Counted from the stretch's first letter, positions 7,527 through 17,440 are shown. The stretch: 64,000 nt of DNA from Mesorhizobium amorphae (GCF_014843845.1 NZ_JHQS01000024.1:62001-126000), one strand, 5' to 3'. Program-made: numbers and translations. The notes: a model not told the origin generated them from the letters alone.

Positions 7527-8993
7527 TCACATTTCCACGGGGTGGGCGCTGACCTGGTGCCTGGTGAAGCGCGGCAGCAGCCCTGAGCACAGCACCAGCA
7601 CGACGATGATCGCGAACTGGCTTGCGATGACGATGCCAAAGGCCTTCGAAATGCTCGCCGGCTCCAGTGCCAGATAGAGCGTGCCAAGGGTTGCGACCCC
7701 GAGCGCAAGGCCGGACTGCTGCAGCGTGATCAGAACGCCGCTGCCGACGCCCGCCAGGTGCGCGGGAACATCGGCGAGCACGGCGCGGAACAATCCTGAA
7801 AACAGCATCGACTGTCCGGCGCCGATCAGCATCAGCGGCACAGCCAGTTCGATCAGGCTCACATTCGGCCAGCCCAAGACCATGATGGCGACCAGCAGGG
7901 CCAGGCCAAGCGCCTGCACGATGCCGCCCGCTGCCAGAGCGCCGCGCCCGAAGCGGTTGATCATGCGCGGGCTGACCATGGAGCCGATGAAGAACATGAT
8001 CGCCATCGGCAGGATGGCGAGGCCGCTTTCGAATGCGTTGGCGCCGAGCCCGTTCTGGACGGTGAGCGCAAAGACGAACATGAAGGCGCCAAAGCCGACG
8101 CTGAACAGCGTGATCATGGCGAGACCGCGCGACATCGAGGGCAGCTTGAGCAATGACGGCGGCAGCAACGGCACCTCGCCGCGTGCCTCGGCAGCCCGTT
8201 CGACAATGACGGTCAGGATGGCCAGCACCACGGCTGCAGCCAACATTATCCAGGTCCAGGCAGGCCAGCCGAGCGAATGGCCTTCGGTCAGCGGCACCAA
8301 AAGTGCGGTCAGGGTCGCAGCGAAAAGCACCGTGCCGGGCAGGTCGATGCCGGCCGGGTGCGGCGAGCGGTTGGCCGGCACGACAAGCCGCGAGGCGAAG
8401 AACACGATGATGCCGAGCGGGATGTTGATCAGGAAGATCGGCCGCCAGGAGGTGCCGAACAGGTCGGCGCTGACCAGCAATCCGCCGGCGAGCTGGCCGA
8501 CGACCGCCGCAATGCCGGAGGTCGCGCCATAGAGCGCGATGGCTCGGGTCTTGCGCTCGCCTTCCAGGGTCGCCTGGAAAGTCGCCAGCACCTGGGGCAC
8601 CAGCATGGCCGCCGTTGCGCCCTGCACCAGGCGGGCCGCGATGAGGACTTCGATGGTGGGTGCCAGGCCGCAGGCCAGCGAGGCCAGGATGAAACCGCAA
8701 AGCCCGACCAGAAACAGGCTATGGCGGCCGAAACGATCGCCAAGCCTGCCGCCCAGCACCAGCATGGCGGCATAGGCCACGCCGTAGACGGACACCACCA
8801 GCTCAAGTGCGGCCGGGGTTGCCTTCAGCGAGGCGGCGATCGTCGGCAGCGCCACGTTGACGATGAAAAAGTCGGCGATCGGCAGGAAGGCGCCGGCGAG
8901 CAGCACGTAGACGCCGAACCCGTGCAGGCCTCCGGCGCGCGCCATGGAACGGGGAGAATGCCAGGCGGGGTTTGGGGAATAGGCGGGAGTCAT
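7527..8993 (-). CDS. MFS exporter, DHA2 (EmrB/QacA) family
   Basis: A 488-residue transporter with about 14 hydrophobic segments. It carries motif A (GGRLGDRFGRHSLF) after the second segment and a motif-C-like antiporter stretch (GIAAVVGQLAGGLL), the features of proton-coupled drug exporters. The start has CTGGAGAC about 6 bases upstream. It is divergent from the MarR gene at 9087 across a 93-bp AT-rich gap with palindromes, the classic layout of a locally repressed efflux pump. The substrate is unknown. An EmrA-like periplasmic partner is not adjacent. Confidence 0.9.
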   Translation of the reverse strand: MTPAYSPNPAWHSPRSMARAGGLHGFGVYVLLAGAFLPIADFFIVNVALPTIAASLKATPAALELVVSVYGVAYAAMLVLGGRLGDRFGRHSLFLVGLCGFILASLACGLAPTIEVLIAARLVQGATAAMLVPQVLATFQATLEGERKTRAIALYGATSGIAAVVGQLAGGLLVSADLFGTSWRPIFLINIPLGIIVFFASRLVVPANRSPHPAGIDLPGTVLFAATLTALLVPLTEGHSLGWPAWTWIMLAAAVVLAILTVIVERAAEARGEVPLLPPSLLKLPSMSRGLAMITLFSVGFGAFMFVFALTVQNGLGANAFESGLAILPMAIMFFIGSMVSPRMINRFGRGALAAGGIVQALGLALLVAIMVLGWPNVSLIELAVPLMLIGAGQSMLFSGLFRAVLADVPAHLAGVGSGVLITLQQSGLALGVATLGTLYLALEPASISKAFGIVIASQFAIIVVLVLCSGLLPRFTRHQVSAHPVEM

Positions 8994-9010
8994 TCGTGTC
9001 TCCAGATGTG

Positions 9011-9037
9011 TATGTCGACATAGTTATGTATACATAA
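9011..9037. promoter_or_regulatory. candidate MarR operators between exporter and regulator
   Basis: Two perfect palindromes lie side by side: TATGTCGACATA at 9011-9022 and TTATGTATACATAA at 9024-9037. Related TATG/CATA half-sites continue to about 9056. The stretch is strikingly AT-rich compared with its surroundings and covers the divergent promoter region. MarR dimers typically bind such palindromes of 14-18 bp, so binding by the adjacent regulator with control of both genes is the simple inference. Confidence 0.65.
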
Positions 9038-9086
9038 TGATTATGCACATATACATACCAGACAGGAGGCTGTAAACTCCCGCGGT

Positions 9087-9593
9087 ATGAAAACCGACGG
9101 TGATTCATCCGCACGCAAAACCCCGCCCACGGCTATTCGGTGGGCGGATCTGGCCGACCTGATCCTCATCATTGCCCGCGAGATCCAGTTCCGTGGCTAC
9201 CGGGATGAGCGGGTGTTCCTGCTCTCGCAGTCGGAGGGCATGGTTATGCGCCATCTGGTGGCGCACGCCTCGGCCACGCCCAGCCAGATCGCGGCCGCGA
9301 CGGGGCTGCAGCGCACCAATGCCTCCACGGTGCTGCGCGATCTGGAAGGCAAGGGACTGATCGAGCGCCATGTCGATCCGGAAGACCGCCGGGGCGTCAG
9401 CGTCCACCGCACACGGCGCGGGGCCGACAACTACGCCCTGGTGCGCAAGGAATGGGGCGACGCCGTCTCTGCCGCCGCCGGCGGCGACGCGAGCAGGCTC
9501 GACGATGCGATCGCACTTCTCAGGTCCATCGAGGCCGGCCTCATCGCGACGCGGCCGAAAGGCAGCGACGATCGGGCGCGCCGAGGCAGTTGA
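9087..9593 (+). CDS. MarR family transcriptional regulator
   Basis: A 168-residue protein with a winged helix: ATPSQIAAATGLQRTNASTVLRDL as helix-turn-helix and LIERHVDPEDRRGVSVHRT as the wing, the DxRxxxVxLT-like signature of MarR. Length is slightly above the usual 140-150 because of N- and C-terminal extensions. It is divergent from the DHA2 exporter and most likely represses it until a ligand binds. Convergent with the sugar ABC operon, separated by about 156 bp in which I see no gene. Confidence 0.9.
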   Translation: MKTDGDSSARKTPPTAIRWADLADLILIIAREIQFRGYRDERVFLLSQSEGMVMRHLVAHASATPSQIAAATGLQRTNASTVLRDLEGKGLIERHVDPEDRRGVSVHRTRRGADNYALVRKEWGDAVSAAAGGDASRLDDAIALLRSIEAGLIATRPKGSDDRARRGS

Positions 9594-9749
9594 ACCCGGG
9601 CGCCCGTATCATTCCGGAGAAACAAGTCCGCAGTGCCTGCCACCGTGGATCAGGCGGTGGTTTTCGGCCTCATACCAGCATGCCTATCGGGTTTTCGATC
9701 ATGCGCTTGACGGCGCCGAGCAGTTCCGCATCGCACCGACGGCAACAAG

Positions 9750-10811
9750 TCACAAGCGTGCGCCGCTTTGCCTGTCGAAGATGTGGACCCGGCGCGGATC
9801 GATCTTCAGCCTTACCTCTTCGCCGGGACGGACGGTGAGCCGGTCCTTGACGATGGCGTCGATGGCGTCCTCGCCAAACCTGGCGAAGATCTGCGTCTCG
9901 GAGCCGGTCGGCTCCAGCACCGAAACCGTTGCCGGCAAACCGTCGGGTGCGATGTCGATATGCTCGGGACGGATGCCGTAGATGACCGGCTGGCCGCTCT
10001 GTGCCCTGCCCTCCTCGACCGGCAGCACGGAACCGGTGTCCGAGACAAAGACCTGTCTGCCGTTCTTCGCTTCGATCTTGCCCTTGATGAAATTCATCGC
10101 CGGCGAGCCGATGAAACCGGCGACGAAGACATTGCCCGGATTGTCGTAGAGATCGAGCGGTGCGCCGACCTGTTCCACCTTGCCGTCCCGCATCACCACG
10201 ATCTTGTCGGCCATGGTCATCGCCTCGATCTGGTCATGAGTGACATAGACGATCGTCGTGCCGAGGCGCTGATGCAGTTCTTTGATCTCGACACGCATGG
10301 CAACGCGCAGCTTGGCGTCGAGATTGGACAGCGGCTCATCGAACAGGAAGACCTGCGGGTCGCGCACGATGGCGCGTCCCATGGCCACGCGCTGGCGCTG
10401 CCCGCCGGACAGCTGTTTTGGAAACCGGTCGAGCAGTTTGCCGAGATCGAGAATCTCGGCCGCCTTCTTCACCTTGGCGTCGATCTCGGCCTTCGGCCTG
10501 CCCTTGATCTTGAGCGAGAAGCCCATGTTGTCGGCGACGTTCTTGTGCGGATAGAGCGCATAGTTCTGGAACACCATCGCTATGTCGCGGTCTTTCGGCA
10601 GCACATCGTTGACCACCCGGCCGCCAATGCTGATCTCGCCGCCCGATATCGCTTCGAGACCGGCGATCATGCGCAACAGGGTGGATTTGCCACAGCCCGA
10701 CGGGCCGACGAGGATGACGAACTCGCCATCGGCGATGTCGACATTCACACCATGGATGACCTGCGCGCTGCCATAACGCTTGACGATATTCCTGACGGTG
10801 ACTTCAGCCAA
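9750..10811 (-). CDS. carbohydrate ABC importer ATPase (UgpC/MalK type)
   Basis: A 353-residue cytosolic ATPase. Walker A is GPSGCGKST (near residue 38), followed by the Q-loop ([11 protein letters not shown]), signature [15 protein letters not shown], Walker [17 protein letters not shown] and switch His in YVTHDQ. A C-terminal OB-like TOBE region (about 235-353, GIRPEHIDI) is typical of the CUT1 class. It is the last gene of the leftward operon, 12 bp after the dehydrogenase, and powers the permease pair encoded at 12140-13857. Confidence 0.93.
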   Translation of the reverse strand: MAEVTVRNIVKRYGSAQVIHGVNVDIADGEFVILVGPSGCGKSTLLRMIAGLEAISGGEISIGGRVVNDVLPKDRDIAMVFQNYALYPHKNVADNMGFSLKIKGRPKAEIDAKVKKAAEILDLGKLLDRFPKQLSGGQRQRVAMGRAIVRDPQVFLFDEPLSNLDAKLRVAMRVEIKELHQRLGTTIVYVTHDQIEAMTMADKIVVMRDGKVEQVGAPLDLYDNPGNVFVAGFIGSPAMNFIKGKIEAKNGRQVFVSDTGSVLPVEEGRAQSGQPVIYGIRPEHIDIAPDGLPATVSVLEPTGSETQIFARFGEDAIDAIVKDRLTVRPGEEVRLKIDPRRVHIFDRQSGARL

Positions 10812-10823
10812 CTCGCATCCCCT

Positions 10824-11867
10824 CTATTGCGGCAAGGCAATCTGCATCTTCACTTCGCCTTTTGGGGCGGATGCGGCGATCTCAAACGCGCGAACGCTGT
10901 CTTCGAAGTCGAATGTGCGCGTGATCAGCGGCTTCACGTCAATCGCGCCGGAAGACAGCATGGCAACACAGCGCGGGAAGACGTGGGCATAGCGGAACAC
11001 ATGCTCGACGCGCGCCTCGCGCACCATCGCCTTGCCGACGTCGTAGTTGATGCCATGCATCTGCACGCCGACGAACACCACCCGGCCAGCCGGACAGAGC
11101 GGATCGAAGACGCCTTCCGCGGCGCGCGGGCTGCCGGAGCATTCGAACACAATCTCCACGCCCCAGCCGTCGGTTGCGGCCAGAATCTCCCAGGCCAGAT
11201 CCTGGCGCGCGACATTGATCGGCGTGATGGCGCCGAGCTTCGCTGCGAGCTCGAGCTTGGTGTCGTCGACGTCCGACACGAAGACCCGCGCGCAGCCCGC
11301 CGCCAGCGCCGACAGGGCCGTGACCAGGCCGATCGGCCCGGCGCCCATCACCAGTGCGATATCGCCCGGCTTGACCTGCGCCTTGGTGGCGGCGTGGACG
11401 CCGACGGCCAGCGGCTCCACCATGGCCGCCTCGGCGAAGGAAACATTGTCGGGGAGCTTGAAGGTGAAGTTCTCCGGATGCACGACGCTTGGCCGCAGGA
11501 CGCCGTGGATCGGCGGCGTCGCCCAGAAGCGAACCGCCGGATCGACATTGTACAGGCCCATGCGCGTCGCGCGGCTGTTCGGGTCGGGAATGCCCGGCTC
11601 CATGCACACCCGGTCGCCGACCTTCAGCGACGCCACCTCGGCGCCGGTCTCCACGACAATACCTGACGCCTCATGGCCGAGGATCATCGGCGCCTTCACC
11701 TGGAAAGGGCCGGCGCCGCCATGGGTATAATAGTGGACATCGGAGCCGCAGATGCCGACGGTGTGCAGTTTGATGCGCACGTCGCGAACACCGAGCACCT
11801 CCTCGCGCTCGATCGGGAAATCGCGCAGCGTCAGTTTCAGCTTTTCTTCCAGCACCAGCGACTTCAT
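10824..11867 (-). CDS. zinc-dependent polyol/alcohol dehydrogenase (sorbitol/xylitol DH-like)
   Basis: A 347-residue medium-chain dehydrogenase. The catalytic zinc region includes Cys-Gly ([14 protein letters not shown]), [10 protein letters not shown] and a glutamate in EPLAVG. The HYYTHG block is a hallmark of the sorbitol/xylitol dehydrogenase branch. The coenzyme domain has [13 protein letters not shown] and an aspartate (VSDVDDTK) favouring NAD. The usual structural-zinc cysteine cluster is missing ([19 protein letters not shown]). Encoded inside the importer operon, it probably oxidises the imported polyol to a ketose, which fits the isomerase and kinase genes across the divergent region. 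Confidence 0.88.
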   Translation of the reverse strand: MKSLVLEEKLKLTLRDFPIEREEVLGVRDVRIKLHTVGICGSDVHYYTHGGAGPFQVKAPMILGHEASGIVVETGAEVASLKVGDRVCMEPGIPDPNSRATRMGLYNVDPAVRFWATPPIHGVLRPSVVHPENFTFKLPDNVSFAEAAMVEPLAVGVHAATKAQVKPGDIALVMGAGPIGLVTALSALAAGCARVFVSDVDDTKLELAAKLGAITPINVARQDLAWEILAATDGWGVEIVFECSGSPRAAEGVFDPLCPAGRVVFVGVQMHGINYDVGKAMVREARVEHVFRYAHVFPRCVAMLSSGAIDVKPLITRTFDFEDSVRAFEIAASAPKGEVKMQIALPQ

Positions 11868-11895
11868 GAGCCTGCGTCCTCCTCTTGTCTCCGCC

Positions 11896-12135
11896 CTACC
11901 CGCGCCAGACGATCAGCACACCCAGTACGATCGCCAGGACATGGCAGACCGACAATGGGATCGACTGTTCGAGGAAGCGCATCCAGAACAGTTCGAGCGC
12001 AACGAACAGATAGATGCCGACAAAAACCCGGTCGAACCAGTTGGTGACGATCGGCAGGAAACCAGTGCGTTGCGGGCTCGCCACGATGGTACTGGCCTCG
12101 TCGTCCACCTCATCGAGATCGACCATGTGCTCCAT
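11896..12135 (-). CDS. small membrane protein of the sugar ABC operon
   Basis: A 79-residue protein with an acidic N-terminus ([13 protein letters not shown]), then two hydrophobic helices ([15 protein letters not shown] and [15 protein letters not shown]). It lies 4 bp after the permease stop and before the dehydrogenase, so it is co-translated with the transporter. Similar tiny membrane proteins accompany some polyol/glycerol-type importers in rhizobia, but I cannot assign it to a named family with certainty. A role as an accessory subunit of the permease complex is inference. Confidence 0.7.
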   Translation of the reverse strand: MEHMVDLDEVDDEASTIVASPQRTGFLPIVTNWFDRVFVGIYLFVALELFWMRFLEQSIPLSVCHVLAIVLGVLIVWRG

Positions 12136-12139
12136 GGAA

Positions 12140-12976
12140 CTACTCCTTGACCGCGCCGAAGGTCAGACCGGCCACGATGTGCCGCTGGACAACCGAGAAG
12201 ATCAGCAGGGCCGGGACAAGCGTGATGATCGCGATGGACGCCATCGTGCCCCATTCGGTTCCGGTCGTCGTGACATACTCCGACAGGCCGGTGGTGATGG
12301 TGCGCGCGTTGAAGCTGGTCAGCGTAGCGGCGAGCAGGAACTCGTTCCAGGCGAAAACCCAGGTCAGTATCAGGGTGACGGCGAGGCCGGGCCGCGCGAG
12401 CGGAAAGATGACTTCGCGGATCACCTGCCAGGTCGTGGCACCGTCGACGGTCGCAGCCTCGTCCAGTTCCCTTGGAATTGCGTCGATCGTCGGCCTGAGC
12501 GTCCAGATGGCGAAAGGCAGGTTGAAGGTGCAGTAGAGCAGGATCATGCCAGTGCGCGTATCGTAGAGCTTCCACTCACCAATGGTGAAGACCTGCGTGA
12601 AGAGCAGGAAGAAGGGCAGCAGGAACACCGCGGCCGGCGCCATGCGGTTGGTGATCGTCCAGAAGAAGATGTTCTCCTTGCCGGCCAGATCGAAGCGCGA
12701 CAGCGCGTAGCAGGCCATGAAGGCAAGAACGGTCACCAGCACCGCGTTGCCGGTCGAGATGACGATGGAGTTGAACATGTAGCGGCGCAACGTGTCGTCG
12801 CCGAGAACCTTGACGTAATTCTTCCAGTAGACGGTTTCGAGCAGCACGCTTGGCGTGGTGAACAGCTCGACCGCCGGCTTCACGGAAATCACGAACAGCC
12901 AGTAGATCGGGAACAGCGTCAGCAGGCTGAGCAAGGTCCACAGCAGAATGGAGAAAACCGGGCGGTTGGCGCGCAT
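12140..12976 (-). CDS. carbohydrate ABC importer permease (MalG type)
   Basis: A 278-residue inner-membrane permease with about six hydrophobic segments and the EAA-type loop ([23 protein letters not shown]) that docks on the ATPase. The N-terminus [13 protein letters not shown] matches CUT1 second permeases. I chose the ATG at 12976 because it overlaps the preceding stop by one base (TGATG); a longer reading to 13273 only adds sequence that belongs to the other permease in another frame. Partner of the permease at 12976-13857. Confidence 0.92.
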   Translation of the reverse strand: MRANRPVFSILLWTLLSLLTLFPIYWLFVISVKPAVELFTTPSVLLETVYWKNYVKVLGDDTLRRYMFNSIVISTGNAVLVTVLAFMACYALSRFDLAGKENIFFWTITNRMAPAAVFLLPFFLLFTQVFTIGEWKLYDTRTGMILLYCTFNLPFAIWTLRPTIDAIPRELDEAATVDGATTWQVIREVIFPLARPGLAVTLILTWVFAWNEFLLAATLTSFNARTITTGLSEYVTTTGTEWGTMASIAIITLVPALLIFSVVQRHIVAGLTFGAVKE

Positions 12977-13857
12977 CAGGAAGGCCTCTTCTGGTCGCGC
13001 CGGGCGACGAGGGCGACATAAAGCAGCCAGCACATCACCAGAGTCAGGTACAGGACGATGATCGACGTGGCCGAGCCGTAGCCGTAGTCGGTCTTGGGAA
13101 ACACGATCTTCCAGATATGCAGGCCGAGATAGCGCGTCGCGGCGCCGGGGCCGCCACCGGTCAGCATCCACACTTCGTCGACGGTGCGCAGCGCGTCCAT
13201 GAGGCGAATGAAGACCGTCGCCAGGATTGCCGGGCGGATCATCGGCAAGGTGACATGCCAGAAGATCTGCCACCTGTTGGCCCCGTCGATCTGCGCCTGT
13301 TCGAACGGCTCCTTGGGGAGCGAGACCAGTGCGGCAAGCAACGTCAGCGTCACCAGCGGCGTCCAGTGCCAGATATCCATGATGACGGTCAGCGCAAAGG
13401 CCATGGTCGCGTCACGACCGATATTGAGGTCGTAACCGAACCAGGATTTCAAGAGGTACGGGATGATGCCGATGCTGGGCGTCGTCATCAGGCGCCAAAC
13501 CGAGCCGACGACGATCGGCGCCACGATCAGCGGCAGGGTGTGGATCGTGCGGAACAATCCCCGTCCGGGAAACTCACGCATGAACAGCTGGGCCAGAAGG
13601 TAGCCAAGGATGACTTCGCTCACGACGGCGAAGAAGGCGAACTTCAGCGTGAACGCGATCGAGGTCAGGAACTCGTTGTCGAAGACGAGGCGGCGAAAAT
13701 TGTCGGCGCCATTGTAGATCATATGGGGATTTGCGCCGAACGGGTTCCATTGATGGAAGGCCACATAGAGCACGTACAGAAATGGGACGATGCCGAAGAT
13801 GCCCAGGATCGCAATCGTCGGGGCGAGCATCAGCCATCCCACTCTGTTTGATCGCAT
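12976..13857 (-). CDS. carbohydrate ABC importer permease (MalF/UgpA type)
   Basis: A 293-residue permease with six hydrophobic helices and the EAA loop [23 protein letters not shown], followed by the conserved [17 protein letters not shown] stretch common in CUT1 first permeases. It is located between the binding-protein gene and the second permease, with a 103-bp gap containing a stem-loop before it and translational coupling after it. Forms the heterodimeric channel of the importer. Confidence 0.92.
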   Translation of the reverse strand: MRSNRVGWLMLAPTIAILGIFGIVPFLYVLYVAFHQWNPFGANPHMIYNGADNFRRLVFDNEFLTSIAFTLKFAFFAVVSEVILGYLLAQLFMREFPGRGLFRTIHTLPLIVAPIVVGSVWRLMTTPSIGIIPYLLKSWFGYDLNIGRDATMAFALTVIMDIWHWTPLVTLTLLAALVSLPKEPFEQAQIDGANRWQIFWHVTLPMIRPAILATVFIRLMDALRTVDEVWMLTGGGPGAATRYLGLHIWKIVFPKTDYGYGSATSIIVLYLTLVMCWLLYVALVARRDQKRPS

Positions 13858-13914
13858 GAAACCACTCCCCAGGCCGGCGCATTGTCCGCCACATTCTTGC
13901 GGCGGCGAAAATGT

Positions 13915-13945
13915 ATTCGGGCCGCCGCTTCACGGCAGCCCGAAT
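13915..13945 (-). promoter_or_regulatory. intercistronic stem-loop between binding protein and permease
   Basis: An inverted repeat of 13 bp (outer arm ATTCGGGC with perfect partner, inner TGCCG/CGGCG with one G-U pair) around a 5-base loop. It starts 16 bp after the binding-protein stop. There is no U-tract directly after it on the coding strand, so it more likely stabilises the upstream mRNA segment and lowers expression of downstream genes than terminates all transcription. Confidence 0.65.
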
Positions 13946-13960
13946 TTTAGGTTCGCGAAG

Positions 13961-15394
13961 CTACTTGCGGTAGCCGAGGTTCTTCAGTTCCGCCTCGGCG
14001 GCAGCAGCCATCTGGTCGAGCCCATCGTCGGATGAGACCTCGCCCAACAGGATCTTGTAGAAGATCGGCGCCGTGGCTTCACGCACCTGCGCATGGAACG
14101 GATAGGGCGGTGCGCCGGCAAACAGCTTTCCGTCGTTCTTGAGCATGGTGTAGTAGCCGTTGAGCTTCTTATCCATCTCGATGACTTTCGGATCGTCGTA
14201 GGTTGCCGTGTTGGTAATGCGGGGTGCAGCCACCGCCCAATCGCCCTGGACCGAGTCCTGGCCGATATACTGCAGGAACAGCAGCGCGGCTTCCTTGTTC
14301 TTCGAGGTTACCGGAAGACCGAAAGCGCCACCGTCATAGTAGCCGATATAACCCTTGCCGGCTTCCGCATCCTCCATGACGCCGGGTGCCAGCGGCGGCA
14401 GGGCGACGCCGACATTGCCCACGACCTTCGACTTTTCCGCGTCGGCAGCGATCCATGCCGCGTTCTCGCCGTAGACCAGGCCCTGTGCCGCGCGGCCCGC
14501 CGCGAAGGTGGTGCCGACTTCGGTCCATGTGCTGGCCGGGGATTCCGGCGGGGCGATGTCGCGCAGATGCAGCCAGTATTTGAGTGCAGCCTTGGCCTTG
14601 TCGCTGTTCATCGTGCCGCCATTGGCGACCGATGCCGAGTAGTTTTTCGACGCGTCGATGCCCCAGTTGTAGACACCGAAAGTGGGCGCGATGGACTCGA
14701 AGAACTCATACCAGGAAGCAGGGTGGCCGGTATGGGCCTGTGCCGTGGTGCCCCACAGTTCCAGATTGTGGTCCTTGCCCCATTTGGTGAAGAACTCCGC
14801 GATCTGCGTGTATTCCTCATGAGTCTTGGCCGGCACCAGGTCCTTGCCGGTTTCCTTCTTGAAGGCTTCCTTGATCGCCGGATCGTTGAACAGATCGGTC
14901 CGGTACAGATAGAGCTTGATGAAGGCTTCCATCGGAATGCCGAAAAGATCGCCGTCGGCATTCTTGAAATAGTTGGCAAATGTCGTGAAGTGCGTTTCGT
15001 CGTACTCCGGGGCTTTCAGCGACGGGTCGTCCTTCAGGGATTTCGTGATGTCGACCAGGAAGTCGCGGGCGAGGTAGGCGTAGATGATGTCCTGCTCGAT
15101 ATAGACCATGTCATAGATGCCGGTCTTGGCTTCCATGTCCTTGATCGCCTTGTCGTACATCTGGTCCCAGGAGGTGGTCTCGATTTCCACCTTGATGCCG
15201 GTCGCCTTCTCGAAAGCGGGGGCAAGCACGTCCTTGATGTAGTTCGAAGGCGGCGTGCTTTCGGTCACGCCGTGCAGCGTCACGCCCTTGTATTTCGCAC
15301 CGGCGTCCGACCAGAAATCGGCGCTGGCGGGCATCACGCTGGTCATCAGGCCGACTGCCATTGCGGCAAGGCCCATTCTGAGTTCATGTTTCAT
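13961..15394 (-). CDS. sugar/polyol ABC extracellular solute-binding protein
   Basis: A 477-residue family 1 solute-binding protein. A Sec signal peptide ([19 protein letters not shown]) ends near residue 25, and the mature protein acts in the periplasm. Recognisable family segments include [20 protein letters not shown] and [15 protein letters not shown], where hinge and ligand-cleft strands are expected. The start has GGAGGAG 7-8 bases upstream. It is the first gene of the leftward operon. The operon's polyol dehydrogenase suggests a sugar alcohol as ligand; this is inference. Confidence 0.9.
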   Translation of the reverse strand: MKHELRMGLAAMAVGLMTSVMPASADFWSDAGAKYKGVTLHGVTESTPPSNYIKDVLAPAFEKATGIKVEIETTSWDQMYDKAIKDMEAKTGIYDMVYIEQDIIYAYLARDFLVDITKSLKDDPSLKAPEYDETHFTTFANYFKNADGDLFGIPMEAFIKLYLYRTDLFNDPAIKEAFKKETGKDLVPAKTHEEYTQIAEFFTKWGKDHNLELWGTTAQAHTGHPASWYEFFESIAPTFGVYNWGIDASKNYSASVANGGTMNSDKAKAALKYWLHLRDIAPPESPASTWTEVGTTFAAGRAAQGLVYGENAAWIAADAEKSKVVGNVGVALPPLAPGVMEDAEAGKGYIGYYDGGAFGLPVTSKNKEAALLFLQYIGQDSVQGDWAVAAPRITNTATYDDPKVIEMDKKLNGYYTMLKNDGKLFAGAPPYPFHAQVREATAPIFYKILLGEVSSDDGLDQMAAAAEAELKNLGYRK

Positions 15395-15905
15395 TTTTCA
15401 CTCCTCCAACAAAACATTGACTGTCAGTCATCCATTCTGCGATCGCCGCGTTCCACCCCCTCAGGAACGGCACCTCCTGGCCACCCGGACATGGCTGAAA
15501 CCCGTTTCAGGCCGATGCGCACCGGTCCGTCCTGCCGGAAAAGTGGCACCCGGAAAGAGAACTCCCCGGGTGCCGGCCCTGGGAGGCAAACCCAAGTCCA
15601 GACGCTCGAATGCAGTGGCTCCGCCGCGCATCCGACCTGCCGATCGTGGCGCCATTCGCCACCACATGCCGGCAATGCCGCTATGACGCAGCACTTGGCG
15701 CGACGTGACGCCTTCAAGACAACGAAACGGCGGCTGTGGTTCCCGCAAAGACACCCTCCCCGACCGGTGCCTGAGATGAAAGCTCAGCGACACGGATCCT
15801 CCTGCGTTCGAGAATTTGTTCTGCCTGCGGCCTCGCTCCCCCGAGGCATTCCGATGAACTTAGTGCGGGGACATCTCCCCGTGCCACGCGTGGTTTGCAG
15901 GCGAT
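15395..15905. other. 511-bp intergenic region upstream of the importer operon
   Basis: No convincing gene; the frames present have poor codon use. It must hold the promoter of the operon starting at 15394. Structures seen: a 7-2-7 inverted repeat CTGAAAC-CC-GTTTCAG at 15495-15510, a CACCCGG/CCGGGTG pair further right, a 6-bp hairpin CGGGGA-TCCCCG at 15866-15881 and a 10-bp palindrome CCACGCGTGG at 15884-15893. The last two lie just after the AraC stop and may help end its transcript. Confidence 0.5.
15495..15510. promoter_or_regulatory. candidate LacI-type operator
   Basis: A perfect 7-bp inverted repeat with a 2-bp centre, CTGAAACCCGTTTCAG. It lies about 100 bp before the binding-protein start. 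The form TGAAA-N4-TTTCA resembles operators of LacI/GalR regulators, but no LacI gene is in the window; the neighbours encode AraC and ROK regulators. It may also be chance. Confidence 0.35.
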
Positions 15906-16862
15906 CTATACTTTTTCGCCGACTGCCCGCGCGCCGCCTGACCAGGCGCGGATCTCCCTGAACGGATCGGCGCGTGCCTCGGTCCCGATCTTGTGGGCAT
16001 TGCGCCGGTAGTCCGACGGCGTGCGCCCGCAGATCTTGAAGAACTGCCTGTTGAAATTGGCGACGTTGTTGAACCCGACTTCGAAGCAGATGTCGGTGAT
16101 CGGCCGATAAGTCTGCGTCAGCAGCGAGCAGGCTGCATATATGCGTGCAAGGATGACGTAACGGGCAAAGGTGTGACCCGTCTGCCGCTTGAAGAAACGT
16201 GAAAATGCTTGCGGTTCCAGCCCACAGAGCCTTGCAACGAACGGCAGGTCGATATCGTCGCTATAGTGGTCCAGAACATAGCGCATTGCCACGTCGAGTT
16301 CCGGCGGCAATTCCGCCTGCGTGGAGGTAGGCGCAAGCCGCGAGAGCCTGCGGCGATCGCCGGGATCGCGGGCCAGCGTGATCATCAATTGCAGAAAGAG
16401 CACCACACGCTCGGCACCTTGGGCAGCGCCGATCTGTGCGAGCAGTCGCTGCCCAGCGAGGGCCGTGGCCCCGCGAAACTCCACTCCGTAGACGGCGTCG
16501 TCGTAGAGCGGCCGGATGGTTCCGAGCTCAGGACAGAAGCCGGTGACCCGATCGGCCCATTCGCGGCTGAACTGGATCAGCATGTCGCGATTGCGAATTG
16601 TCTTCCCGGGTTCAATATCGCTGACCCAATTGTGCGGGACGTTCGGCCCGGTCAGGACCAGGCAGCCTGGTGCGAATTCCCCGATATGATCTCCCACCAT
16701 CATGACGCCCGAGGTCGTTCGCGTCAGGTGCAGTTCGTATTCCGGATGATAATGCCACTTGGCTTTGAAGAACGGATAGCCATGCATGTTCCAGCGGAAC
16801 GATTCCGCCGGCGGACATATGACCATTTCGAAGTCCGGAACGATCTTCAGAGCGGGCTTCAT
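15906..16862 (-). CDS. AraC family transcriptional regulator
   Basis: A 318-residue regulator. An N-terminal cupin-like sensing half (WHYHPEYELHL, MVGDHIGEFAPGCLVLTGPNVPHNW) is followed by the AraC DNA-binding double helix-turn-helix (about 210-300: DDIDLPFVARLCGLEPQAFSRFFKRQTG and ITDICFEVGFNNVANFNRQFFK). I chose the ATG at 16862; a longer reading to 17114 would start inside the dispersed repeat. It lies upstream of and co-oriented with the polyol importer operon and faces away from the isomerase gene, so it probably activates the importer in response to a sugar. Confidence 0.88.
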   Translation of the reverse strand: MKPALKIVPDFEMVICPPAESFRWNMHGYPFFKAKWHYHPEYELHLTRTTSGVMMVGDHIGEFAPGCLVLTGPNVPHNWVSDIEPGKTIRNRDMLIQFSREWADRVTGFCPELGTIRPLYDDAVYGVEFRGATALAGQRLLAQIGAAQGAERVVLFLQLMITLARDPGDRRRLSRLAPTSTQAELPPELDVAMRYVLDHYSDDIDLPFVARLCGLEPQAFSRFFKRQTGHTFARYVILARIYAACSLLTQTYRPITDICFEVGFNNVANFNRQFFKICGRTPSDYRRNAHKIGTEARADPFREIRAWSGGARAVGEKV

Positions 16863-16911
16863 TGAGTGGCTCCTTCCCGGTAACGCAACGACCGCTTGAT
16901 CCGCGGTCTCC

Positions 16912-17015
16912 CTAGAGCGGTTCAGCTTTTCAAAATCGCTGCCCCGATCTAAGTATTTGTTTTTACACAATTCCTGACGGAAAACCGCTGCGCACTTTTC
17001 CTGGAATTGCTCTAG
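16912..17015. repeat. dispersed intergenic repeat, copy A
   Basis: About 104 bp bounded by CTAGAGC and GCTCTAG. Its right core, from about 16955 (TTTGTTTTTACACAATTCC through to CTGGAATTGCTCTAG), matches the core at 29471-29531 over about 60 bp with a minority of mismatches. From general knowledge, near-identical 'TAGAGCAATTCC...' elements are scattered through rhizobial intergenic regions. It can fold through its ends and codes for nothing. It lies just upstream of the AraC start. Confidence 0.75.
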
Positions 17016-17269
17016 CCCTTCGGCAAGGGCTCCTCCCTCGGCGGCAGGCCGACGCCTCCTTCGCCTACTTGCCGGGGGCTTATCGAAAACCGTCGTTGAC
17101 CGGACGGTGACCAATCCTCACAGGCCTTGCAGGCCGTTCAGTGCGCACAGGTCGCCGAACAAATACAGTGAACGATGCCATCCGGCGAAAACATGACACA
17201 AGGTACCGCGCACTCAAGGCGCCGGCTCGAGATCCTCCTCCAATGCGTCTGGTGTTTTTGCCAGACTTA

Positions 17270-17291
17270 TATGTTGCTTAATGAGACAAAT
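17270..17291 (+). promoter_or_regulatory. shared 22-bp motif, site 1
   Basis: Matches TATGTTGC(A/T)TA-N5-ACAAA(A/T) in full. It lies about 170 bp upstream of the isomerase start and 100 bp before the TTGACA box. It is one of three copies in the locus and probably an operator for the ROK regulator or the AraC protein. Confidence 0.6.
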
Positions 17292-17371
17292 TAGAGCTTT
17301 CCATTGAGCTGTCAATCATTTTCGCACGAAAAACGGAAACGGCCGGGACCGTTACGCGCTTCGTATGACTC

Positions 17372-17416
17372 TTGACATGAACCTGGTTTGGATATTTTGT
17401 TGTGCTATGCAACATA
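17372..17416. promoter_or_regulatory. promoter with overlapping 22-bp motif, site 2
   Basis: TTGACA at 17372-17377 is a good -35 box; AT-rich sequence 15-18 bp later (TATTTTGT) can serve as -10. The 22-bp motif TATGTTGC(A/T)TA-N5-ACAAA lies on the - strand at 17395-17416, overlapping the -10 and start region. This is the position expected of a repressor operator. The isomerase ribosome site and start follow within 25 bp. Confidence 0.6.
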
Positions 17417-17440
17417 GATTGCGTCGTGGAGGAGTTTCAC

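Larger units (their letters stand above)
16863..17440. other. 578-bp divergent regulatory region between AraC and isomerase genes
   Basis: Non-coding by codon use. It holds a dispersed repeat (16912-17015), two copies of the shared 22-bp motif (17270 and 17395), and a TTGACA box at 17372-17377 that can act as a -35 element for the isomerase gene. The stretch 17255-17300 is markedly AT-rich compared with its flanks. Confidence 0.7.

Noticed and set aside
9768..11666. 632-codon + strand frame opposite the ABC ATPase and dehydrogenase
   Set aside because: Antisense shadow of two strongly conserved genes.
12976..13273. N-terminal extension of the second permease up to 13273
   Set aside because: The extra 99 residues are an out-of-frame copy of the first permease; ATG 12976 in TGATG overlap is the proper start.
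15424..15793. - strand frames of 97-110 codons in the importer promoter gap
   Set aside because: Poor codon bias and no ribosome site or homology signal.
16863..17114. N-terminal extension of the AraC regulator
   Set aside because: The added 84 residues translate a dispersed repeat and are not AraC-like.
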